From Corynebacterium kroppenstedtii DSM 44385 (lineage in GTDB: Bacteria; Actinomycetota; Actinomycetes; Mycobacteriales; Mycobacteriaceae): a stretch of 64,000 nt of DNA. Where the stretch lies: positions 1,426,001 to 1,490,000 of the forward strand of contig NC_012704.1 in NCBI RefSeq assembly GCF_000023145.1. Reading direction: 5' to 3'. Numbering within the stretch: position 1 is the stretch's first letter; each line of letters begins with the position of its first letter. The translations under genes were made by a program, and so were the position numbers. A model generated the notes under the pieces. It was given only the letters and a program-made list of their open reading frames with translations. It did no database searches and was not told where the DNA came from. This document shows, in pieces, positions 57,037-64,000 of the stretch.

Positions 57037-58596
57037 TTAACTGCATTTCTCCACGATAAGCTGCTGAACACGAGCCGGATCAGCCTTGCCACGCGTAGCC
57101 TTCATCACTGCACCGACGATAGCGCCCGCTGCTTTCGTCTTGCCACTCTTAATCTTCTCGACAATGTCCGGGTTAGCCGCCAACGCGTCGTCGACAGCCT
57201 TCTCAAGGGCACCGTCATCGCGGACCACTTCAAGCCCACGATCCTTCACAACATTGTCGACGACGTCCGCGCTCTCGGGCTCGTCAACGTTCTCCTTACC
57301 TTCGCCGGCAAGGACGCCATCGATGGCGGAACGGGCCAGCTTATTGGTCAGCTTCCCATCGGCGACGAGTTTCGCCACGCGAGCAACCTGACGAGGGCTA
57401 ATGGGCAGCGCATCCAGCTCGACTTCCTGCTCATTCGCCTTTTGCGCAAGATAGGACACCCACCACGAGCGAGCCTCAGCTGGCGTAGCGCCGGCTTCGA
57501 CCGTGTCAGCCACGAGATCCAAGGCGCCAGCGTTCACGAGGTCGCGAAGCTCCTCGTCTGAAAGCTTCCATTCCTTCTGAATCCGGGCACGACGTACCCA
57601 CGGAAGCTCGGGCAGCGTCGCACGGATTTCCTCCACCCACTCAGATGGAGCGACGACGGGCGGTAGATCAGGATCGTTGAAGTAGCGGTAATCCGCCATC
57701 GTTTCCTTCGGACGGCCCTTCGACGTCGTGCCGTCGGTCTCCTGGTAGTGCCGTGTCTCCTGGACGATCTCGACGCCGTGCTTCAGGCACTGAGCCTGAC
57801 GCTGCATCTCAAACCGCACAGCCTGTTCCACTGAACGCAGCGAATTGATGTTCTTTGTCTCCGTGCGGGTGCCGAACTCTTCCGTACCGATCGGCCGCAA
57901 AGACAGGTTCGAGTCAACACGCATCGAGCCCTGGTCCATGCGGGCGTCCGAAACCTTGAGGGCTTTCATCAGATCGCGCACGGCTGTGACATAAGCACGA
58001 GCCACTTCCGGCGCACGGTCGCCTGCACCCACGATGGGCTTAGTCACGATCTCGATCAGCGGCACACCAGCGCGGTTAGCGTCGACAAGAGATTTTGTTG
58101 CGCCAGCAATGCGACCACCCTGCCCACCGATGTGGGTCAATTTACAGGTGTCTTCCTCCATGTGGGCGCGCTCAATCTCCACGCGGAATATCGAGCCATC
58201 GTCGAGCTGAACATCCAAATAGCCGTCGTATGCGATGGGCTCGTCGTACTGGCTAATCTGGTAATTCTTCGGCTGATCCGGGTAGAAGTAATTCTTTCGC
58301 GCAAACCGCGACCGCTCGGCGATAGAGCAATTGAGGGCTAAACCAATTTTGATTGCCCATTCGACGCCCTTCTTGTTCACCACGGGCAGAGCACCCGGCA
58401 AACCTAAACAGCACGGGTCGGCGTGGGAATTAGGGGCGTCACCGAACTCAACCGAGGACGACGAAAACATCTTCGATTTCGTCGCGAGCTCAACGTGAAT
58501 TTCCATTCCCATAACGGGATCAAACTGCGCGACTACGTCGTCATAGTCCATAACATCGTCGGAATAATCCTGAATCGACTGAGCGGGAGAAGTCAT
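57037..58596 (-). CDS. gatB: aspartyl/glutamyl-tRNA amidotransferase subunit B
   Basis: GatB holds the misacylated tRNA and, with GatA and GatC, converts Glu-tRNA(Gln) and Asp-tRNA(Asn) to the correct amides. Motifs are [19 protein letters not shown] near residue 29, [18 protein letters not shown] near residue 60 and [17 protein letters not shown] near residue 100, with the helical and YqeY-like tail domains at the C-terminus. Length (519 aa) is normal. ATG 58596 has no ribosome site; TACACT lies nearby, so the mRNA may be leaderless. gatA and gatC are not in this window. Confidence 0.95.
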   Translation of the reverse strand: MTSPAQSIQDYSDDVMDYDDVVAQFDPVMGMEIHVELATKSKMFSSSSVEFGDAPNSHADPCCLGLPGALPVVNKKGVEWAIKIGLALNCSIAERSRFARKNYFYPDQPKNYQISQYDEPIAYDGYLDVQLDDGSIFRVEIERAHMEEDTCKLTHIGGQGGRIAGATKSLVDANRAGVPLIEIVTKPIVGAGDRAPEVARAYVTAVRDLMKALKVSDARMDQGSMRVDSNLSLRPIGTEEFGTRTETKNINSLRSVEQAVRFEMQRQAQCLKHGVEIVQETRHYQETDGTTSKGRPKETMADYRYFNDPDLPPVVAPSEWVEEIRATLPELPWVRRARIQKEWKLSDEELRDLVNAGALDLVADTVEAGATPAEARSWWVSYLAQKANEQEVELDALPISPRQVARVAKLVADGKLTNKLARSAIDGVLAGEGKENVDEPESADVVDNVVKDRGLEVVRDDGALEKAVDDALAANPDIVEKIKSGKTKAAGAIVGAVMKATRGKADPARVQQLIVEKCS

Positions 58597-58656
58597 AACC
58601 AACAGTGTAGCGCCAGAGTGTTCAACAACTTGTAAAGGGACAACAGAGCCGAACGC

Positions 58657-59874
58657 CTACACGTCGTTGCGGTCGAGGATGTCGCGCAACACATCGTCAT
58701 CAATATTCGACTCGCCGATGAGGTGCCGGAGCTGGCGCTTCTGTTTAGAGGTGAACCGCTTGGTGGGGTCCAACTTTCGCTCAGCCAACTCATGGAGCTT
58801 CCGACGTCGGTCCCCCTCTTCCTGAATCTGGATCCGCGATTTCCTCCACGAATAGACCAACACGATCATGAGGACGACACCGACATATCCCAAGATTGGA
58901 TAGACATTCGACACCAGCGTTTTGAACCCAAAGAAACTGATCACGAAAGCGACCAGAGCTGTCACAACGAGCGTCGGGCGGAAGCGTTCCTCATGGTTTG
59001 CAGTCAACCGACGGGCCAGAGCGTAGAAAACGCCCAGTGCTGTATTGAAGATCATGCCGTAAATGACAATCGACATGACCCACCCGAACGGGCCGTTGAA
59101 ATTCGATGCGAGAGCAAGCATCGGAAGATCCGCATCTTTAACATCATCGACCTTCACATACAGCGAAAATGCGATGACGATCAGCAAGAACCCGAAAATC
59201 AGGCCTCCGAGGCCGCCACCAATTCCGGCCTGGCGCGGATAAAAATAGGAACCGCCGATCACGATGGCCATGGACACACCACAAATAAGGTTGAAGCCCA
59301 CGTAGTTGAGCGCCGAAATCCACCAATTCGGCAGATTCGTATTAATGGTGGCTGCGGACGCATCTAAGTGGCTGTAGTCGGGGTGAATTCCGATCAATGT
59401 CACCAGCCCGACAATCGTGATACAGACAATGATGAACGGCGTAATCGCACCGATAATGGCCGAGACTTTAGAGATATCCAACATGCCTGACGACAGGACG
59501 AGGGCCAGGAGAATTGTCGCGCCGACCCACGTCGGCAGGCCATATTGCTGATTGAGGTTGGAGCCTGCACCCGCGAACATCACGAACCCGAGCGAAAACA
59601 GGGTGACCAGAATGCCGATGTCCAAGAAGATGGCCAGGAACTTGGTCGCGGAACTATCGATGACTCGTTTGTGCTCTTGAGCTCGGTAATAGCTACCGAG
59701 GATAAAGACGGAGGTGCCGGCAATGCTCATCAAGATCGCGGCGAGGACAACGCCCCACAAGCCCCAGCGCCCAAAGGCGACGAAAAACTGCAGCCCCTCC
59801 TGCCCAGAGGCTGTTCCCGCGCCAACGATCAGCCCCACAAAAGCTAAAGCGATCGAAAGCGTATTTCTGAACAT
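58657..59874 (-). CDS. YkvI-family membrane transporter, copy 4
   Basis: A 405-residue member. Its signature reads FVGLIVGAGTASGQEGLQFF, with Thr in place of the Phe seen in the others. The tail RFTSKQKRQLRHLIGESN near residue 375 is kept, and the protein then ends without the acidic extension. ATG 59874 follows AAGGAG at eight bases. It lies 60 bases upstream of gatB on the same strand and is divergent from ggt. Confidence 0.8.
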   Translation of the reverse strand: MFRNTLSIALAFVGLIVGAGTASGQEGLQFFVAFGRWGLWGVVLAAILMSIAGTSVFILGSYYRAQEHKRVIDSSATKFLAIFLDIGILVTLFSLGFVMFAGAGSNLNQQYGLPTWVGATILLALVLSSGMLDISKVSAIIGAITPFIIVCITIVGLVTLIGIHPDYSHLDASAATINTNLPNWWISALNYVGFNLICGVSMAIVIGGSYFYPRQAGIGGGLGGLIFGFLLIVIAFSLYVKVDDVKDADLPMLALASNFNGPFGWVMSIVIYGMIFNTALGVFYALARRLTANHEERFRPTLVVTALVAFVISFFGFKTLVSNVYPILGYVGVVLMIVLVYSWRKSRIQIQEEGDRRRKLHELAERKLDPTKRFTSKQKRQLRHLIGESNIDDDVLRDILDRNDV

Positions 59875-60049
59875 GAGGGGTTCTCCTTGGAACAAAATCA
59901 CCAGAGAGCCGGGAAGGCTCGACTACCACCGGCAAAGGTTACTCGACCGTTGGGACAAAGACCGCTATTTAACACGAACGCTCGCATTTGTAACACACAA
60001 TTAATGAAAAACAATGATGGATGTCACAGCGACTCCATAGTATAAAAGA

Positions 60050-62023
60050 ATGAATCCGCTCCCCCATCGACAAACGTCGAAAACCCAACACAACTCGTCG
60101 CCGGTATTGGTTGCGATGCAATCAGAACAAGTACCTCGTCACAGACGGCTATGGGCGTCGTTAATGAGTACGTTCGTTCTGCTTATTGCCAGCGGGTACA
60201 CACCGGTCACACGAACAGCGCACGCTGAACCCCCGGTGCCGAACCGGGATATTTCCGTCGCTCCCGAATCAAATACCGACTACCGCCCGGACATGACGGC
60301 GGTACAGACGGATTCATACTCCGTATCCACCGCGAACCCTGTCTCGACGACTGCCGCCCGCGATGTGTTGGCCGCCGGTGGAACCGCTGCTGATGCGTTG
60401 GTTACGGCGCAACTCGTGTTAGGGCTGGTGGAGCCTCAATCGTCCGGGATCGGCGGCGGTGGCTACATTCTGTACCACGACGCGTCGAGCGACTCTGTCA
60501 CCGCCATCGATGGCCGCGAAACCGCGCCCGATAACGCACCTGACACCTACCTGTCGCAGATATCCGCCACCGACACCCGCGCACCCGAGCCCGACGCACG
60601 ACGTTCCGGCAGGTCAATCGGCGTACCGGGGATCATGGCCGCCTTAGGCACCCTCCACGCGCAACACGGGAAAACGCAATGGGGCGACCTTGTCCAACCT
60701 GCCATCACCCTGTCTGAAAATGGTTTCGACATCAGCCCACGCCTCGCGACAACGATTGAGGACAATGCTGCCGACCTCGCCCGCGATCCGGAAGCCGCGG
60801 CCTATTACCTCAACCCCGATGGAACCGGAAAGAAAACCGGGACGCGCCTCACCAACCCGGCCTATGCGACGACACTGACATCCCTCAAGCTCAATGGCCC
60901 ACAAGCGCTCTATACAGGGAAAATAGCCGACGACATCGTCGCCCGAGCACGCAGCGAGCATGGCGGGACAACACCATCGTCCTTAACGACGGCTGACCTC
61001 GCGAAATATAACCCCACTGTTAAACAAGCGCTATGCGGCCCCTACCGCACCCATATTGTCTGTGGGGCACCGCCATCCACCTCGGGCGGCGTCACAGTCG
61101 CAGCTACGCTGGGGATTCTTTCTCACGCGGATCTATCCGCCATGAAACCGCTCAAGGTCGACAACAATGGCGGCGTGCCCTCCCCTGAGGCCGTCCATAT
61201 CATTTCTGAAGCGGAGCGCCTCGCCTACGCGGACCGCGACGCCTACCTTGCCGACACCGCTTTTGAGAACCTCCCCGACGGCGATTACACGAAATTGCTC
61301 AACCCGGAATACCTGGCGCAGCGGTATTCGCACATCAATCCAGAGAAATCCATGGGAACAGCGAAAGCCGGAACTTTCGATACGGACCACGCCCGCGGTG
61401 AGGATCAACCCGAACACGGAACTAGCCACATTTCCGTCGTCGATTCTTATGGGAACGCTGCCAGCATGACAACAAGTGTGGAATCGGCATTCGGCTCATT
61501 CCACATGGTCGATGGGTTCATGCTCAACAACCAGCTCACCGACTTCGCGGCCACACCCCGTGACGACGACGGCCAGCTCAAGGCGAACCGAGTTGAGGGC
61601 GGGAAACGGCCACGGTCATCCATGTCCCCCACGATCGTGTACACCATGACGAAGACTGGTGAGCGGGGAGATCTCTATGCCGTCGTCGGATCTCCCGGTG
61701 GAGCGGTTATCCCGCAATTTGTCATCAAAACACTGATCGGCATCCTCGACTGGGGACTTGACCCGCAGCAAGCCGTCGCTCTGCCTAATTTTGGGGCCCG
61801 AAATAAACCGGAAACCGGCATTGGCGGTGAGCATCCAGACATCGGCAATGACGGAAAAGCCACGCCAGAGGCTCAGGAACTGGTCGACGATCTCACACGT
61901 CGAGGGCACACCGTCAACCTCGACGAACAATCAAGTGGACTATCCGCCATCATCCGAACTCGCGACGGGCACCTCCTCGGCGGAGCGGATCCGCGCCGGG
62001 AAGGAGCCGTCATGGGCGGATGA
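60050..62023 (+). CDS. ggt: gamma-glutamyltranspeptidase, secreted
   Basis: A 657-residue exported enzyme that cleaves glutathione and other gamma-glutamyl compounds. A basic N-terminus and hydrophobic segment (LWASLMSTFVLLIASGYTPV, about residues 34-53) form a signal sequence. The proenzyme cuts itself before the Thr in EHGTSHISVVDSYGN near residue 462, which becomes the active nucleophile. The large subunit has SSGIGGGGYILYHD and IDGRETAP, and the small subunit VVGSPGGAVIPQ. ATG 60050 is close to TATAAAA, so the mRNA may be leaderless; a Met at codon 23 is an alternative. Its stop abuts the stop of the convergent pfkA. Confidence 0.93.
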   Translation: MNPLPHRQTSKTQHNSSPVLVAMQSEQVPRHRRLWASLMSTFVLLIASGYTPVTRTAHAEPPVPNRDISVAPESNTDYRPDMTAVQTDSYSVSTANPVSTTAARDVLAAGGTAADALVTAQLVLGLVEPQSSGIGGGGYILYHDASSDSVTAIDGRETAPDNAPDTYLSQISATDTRAPEPDARRSGRSIGVPGIMAALGTLHAQHGKTQWGDLVQPAITLSENGFDISPRLATTIEDNAADLARDPEAAAYYLNPDGTGKKTGTRLTNPAYATTLTSLKLNGPQALYTGKIADDIVARARSEHGGTTPSSLTTADLAKYNPTVKQALCGPYRTHIVCGAPPSTSGGVTVAATLGILSHADLSAMKPLKVDNNGGVPSPEAVHIISEAERLAYADRDAYLADTAFENLPDGDYTKLLNPEYLAQRYSHINPEKSMGTAKAGTFDTDHARGEDQPEHGTSHISVVDSYGNAASMTTSVESAFGSFHMVDGFMLNNQLTDFAATPRDDDGQLKANRVEGGKRPRSSMSPTIVYTMTKTGERGDLYAVVGSPGGAVIPQFVIKTLIGILDWGLDPQQAVALPNFGARNKPETGIGGEHPDIGNDGKATPEAQELVDDLTRRGHTVNLDEQSSGLSAIIRTRDGHLLGGADPRREGAVMGG

Positions 62024-63055
62024 TTAACCGAACAGGGCAGCCGCGGCCTCGTACCGCTCGATCGGAACAACCTTCAGCGTGCCCACGGCATCCTGGAGGC
62101 TGACCAGCCCAATACTCTCTCCCTGGAGGGAAGCGACGGTTCCGTACTTACCTTCGTGAGCAGCGCGGCAAGCGTGAACACCGTAGCGCGTGGCAAGAAC
62201 GCGATCATAAGCCGTCGGCGTACCACCGCGCTGGATGTGTCCCAACACCGTGGTACGGACATCGTGACCCAGGCGCTCATGGATAGCGTCGGCAACTTGC
62301 TGGCCAACGCCGGTGAATACCTCGTGGCCGAACTGGTCGATCCCGCCCGTCTTCAGTTCCATGGTGCCTTCTTTCGGGCGGGCACCCTCGGCGACGACGA
62401 CGATTCCGTATTTCTCCCCCATCTGGAAACGACGTTCCATGGCTTTACAGATCTCGTCGATATCGAACGGAACTTCGGGGATCACGGTGTAGTGGGCACC
62501 ACCAGCCATACCGGCGTGGAGGGCAATCCAGCCGACGTGCCGGCCCATGACCTCCACGACCATCACACGATTGTGCGACTCTGCGGTGGTGTGCAAACGG
62601 TCAATCGCATCCGTGGCGACGGAGACGGCGGTATCGAAACCGAAGGTGTAGTCCGTCGCATTAACGTCGTTATCGATGGTTTTAGGGACACCGACCACCG
62701 GAATTCCGTTTTCATGGAGCCAGAGAGCACCCTTAAGCGTTCCCTCGCCGCCGATGGGGATCAATGCATCGACCCCCGCGTTCTCTAGGTTTTCCTTAAT
62801 CTGTTCAATTCCTTCGCGGAATTTGTCAGGGTGTAAACGGCCCGTGCCCAAGATAGTTCCACCCCGGAGGAGAACCCGGTCAATCTCCTCATCGTCGTAG
62901 AGCTGAATTCGGCGATCCTCGAGGAGCCCCACCCAGCCATCTTCATAGCCGACCACGGTGGAGCCATATTCAGAACTCGCGGTGCGGACAATTCCACGAA
63001 TCACCGCGTTAAGTCCCGGGCAATCACCACCGGAGGTAAGAGTCGCAATACGCAT
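62024..63055 (-). CDS. pfkA: ATP-dependent 6-phosphofructokinase
   Basis: PfkA phosphorylates fructose 6-phosphate in glycolysis. It begins [30 protein letters not shown] near residue 103 keeps the Gly associated with ATP use, and VPKTIDNDV near residue 123 carries the Lys typical of actinobacterial members. [15 protein letters not shown] near residue 172 and [15 protein letters not shown] near residue 276 complete the active site. Length (343 aa) fits. ATG 63055 matches the family; the frame is open 16 codons upstream but that part is not conserved. Confidence 0.94.
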   Translation of the reverse strand: MRIATLTSGGDCPGLNAVIRGIVRTASSEYGSTVVGYEDGWVGLLEDRRIQLYDDEEIDRVLLRGGTILGTGRLHPDKFREGIEQIKENLENAGVDALIPIGGEGTLKGALWLHENGIPVVGVPKTIDNDVNATDYTFGFDTAVSVATDAIDRLHTTAESHNRVMVVEVMGRHVGWIALHAGMAGGAHYTVIPEVPFDIDEICKAMERRFQMGEKYGIVVVAEGARPKEGTMELKTGGIDQFGHEVFTGVGQQVADAIHERLGHDVRTTVLGHIQRGGTPTAYDRVLATRYGVHACRAAHEGKYGTVASLQGESIGLVSLQDAVGTLKVVPIERYEAAAALFG

Positions 63056-63106
63056 AGTGACTACCCTAGCCGGATCGCTAGCGTGTTGCCTATCCGGGAC
63101 CACCTA

Positions 63107-64000
63107 CTACTTTCCGCGCGTTGCAGCGGTTGTTCCTTGGAATTGCGTCACGACGACCAAACCGATCAATAACACCGCTGCCGGGAAAATCATCGTCCAG
63201 CCCAAAGAGGACACTGGGTCGGTATGCTGCATGAACACATCGAGCGTCGCTGCAACGGTCGCGGACCCGATCACCGAACCCACTTGGCGCGTGGTGTTGT
63301 ACACGCCTGAACCAGCGCCCGTTTTCTCCATCGGGAGGTCCCGCATCGTGGTCGTCGAATTGGGCGCCCACACGAACGCGTTCCCCAACCCCTGCAGCGC
63401 GATGGGTACAAACATCCACCACACCGACGTATCCGGCTTCATCACCAGGAAGTAGCAGAGCATGGACAGCGTCATGAACGTAAATCCGGTCAGCGATAGC
63501 CGACGGGGTGGCACCGTATCTGACAAACGGCCGACAAATGGGGATAGCAAACCTGAAATCAGAGCCATCGGCACCATCATCAGGCCGGCTTTCAGGGCCG
63601 ACATGTGGTGGAACTGCTGGAAGTAAATCATGATCGGGACCATCGGGCCTGCCACAGCGAAGCCCATCGTCGTGATCGAAATATTCCCCACCGAGAAATT
63701 CTTGTCCTTAAAGAGCGACAGCGGGACGAGCACCTCGACACCGCGCTGAGCGCCCCACTTCTCGATCATGATGAAAATACCGAAGACGACGACGGACGCT
63801 GCGATCATGATCCAGATCCACGGAGCCCAGTTCACGTTACCGCCCTCCTGGAGCGCGAAGACCAGCAAGAACACTGCGATGACAGAGGTCACGATGCCGC
63901 CCCAGTCGTAGCCGTGGTTTCTCGTCGGCAATTGTGGCACCCACTTGAGCACCATGATGACTGAGACCACGCCGATCGGGACGTTAACGAAGAAAATCCA
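63107..64000 (-). CDS. MFS multidrug transporter, DHA2 (14-segment) type, partial
   Basis: The visible 297 residues are the C-terminal half of an EmrB/QacA-type exporter. At the window edge the frame reads WIFFVNVPIGVVSVIM, the typical segment-six motif of this family, and it continues beyond base 64,000. Seven or eight further segments follow, with LSDTVPPRRLSLTGF as the second-half loop and STTTMRDLPMEKTGAGSGVY near the end. Substrate unknown. It ends just upstream of the pfkA start region on the same strand. Confidence 0.85.
   Translation of the reverse strand, partial: WIFFVNVPIGVVSVIMVLKWVPQLPTRNHGYDWGGIVTSVIAVFLLVFALQEGGNVNWAPWIWIMIAASVVVFGIFIMIEKWGAQRGVEVLVPLSLFKDKNFSVGNISITTMGFAVAGPMVPIMIYFQQFHHMSALKAGLMMVPMALISGLLSPFVGRLSDTVPPRRLSLTGFTFMTLSMLCYFLVMKPDTSVWWMFVPIALQGLGNAFVWAPNSTTTMRDLPMEKTGAGSGVYNTTRQVGSVIGSATVAATLDVFMQHTDPVSSLGWTMIFPAAVLLIGLVVVTQFQGTTAATRGK

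Overview
The window looks like a chromosomal segment of a Corynebacterium. The gene order (rsmD, biotin carrier, recG, DAK protein, ung, thiL, DUF3515, ddl, gpsA, mutT1-like, leuDC, IclR regulator; then gltX, leuB, serA, ilvCNB, gatB, pfkA) is the conserved corynebacterial/mycobacterial backbone. An MscCG-type glutamate-exporting MscS channel with a C-terminal fourth membrane segment sits beside ilvBN and ilvD, which points to Corynebacterium itself. The species (perhaps the lipophilic C. kroppenstedtii group) is a guess that the sequence alone does not settle.

Layout. 1-14,100: housekeeping genes, mostly on the minus strand (rRNA methylation, replication-fork rescue, uracil repair, thiamine, D-Ala-D-Ala, glycerol-3-phosphate, nucleotide sanitation) and leuCD with a divergent LtbR-like regulator. 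14,100-20,500: Nramp Mn transporter, lipid kinase, a first YkvI-family transporter and a large multi-HTH protein with a sigma-region-4-like motif. 20,700-24,950: a creatine-use cluster (monomeric sarcosine oxidase divergent from an MHS-type transporter and a creatinase). 24,950-30,250: a decayed integrative island next to tRNA-Glu, with tyrosine integrase, ImmA/IrrE peptidase, small membrane proteins, paralogous small proteins, a broken DUF3800 gene and a 59-bp residue of an IS3-type element. 30,250-43,400: tRNA-Glu, tRNA-Gln, gltX, isochorismate synthase, an Odx-like FAH protein, a CNMP/CBS/nucleotidyltransferase protein with its exonuclease partner, a transporter, leuB with an acetyltransferase, a CobW-type metallochaperone GTPase and serA. 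43,500-52,300: ilvC-ilvN-ilvB behind a leader-peptide attenuator, then mscCG, a PH-like membrane protein and ilvD on the other strand. 52,400-64,000: DoxX protein, three more YkvI transporters around gatB, gamma-glutamyltranspeptidase, pfkA and a partial DHA2 drug transporter.

How it fits together. leuB, leuC, leuD, ilvB, ilvN, ilvC and ilvD make most of the branched-chain amino acid route (leuA, ilvA and a transaminase are not here). It is controlled by an Ile/Leu/Val-sensing attenuator at ilvB and probably by LtbR at leuCD. gltX, tRNA-Gln, tRNA-Glu and gatB are parts of the indirect Gln-tRNA(Gln) route. The creatinase, sarcosine oxidase and transporter would take creatine to urea, glycine, formaldehyde and H2O2. 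The least ordinary parts are the creatine cluster, the four YkvI paralogues, the multi-HTH protein, the duplicated DUF3515 domain and the decayed island.
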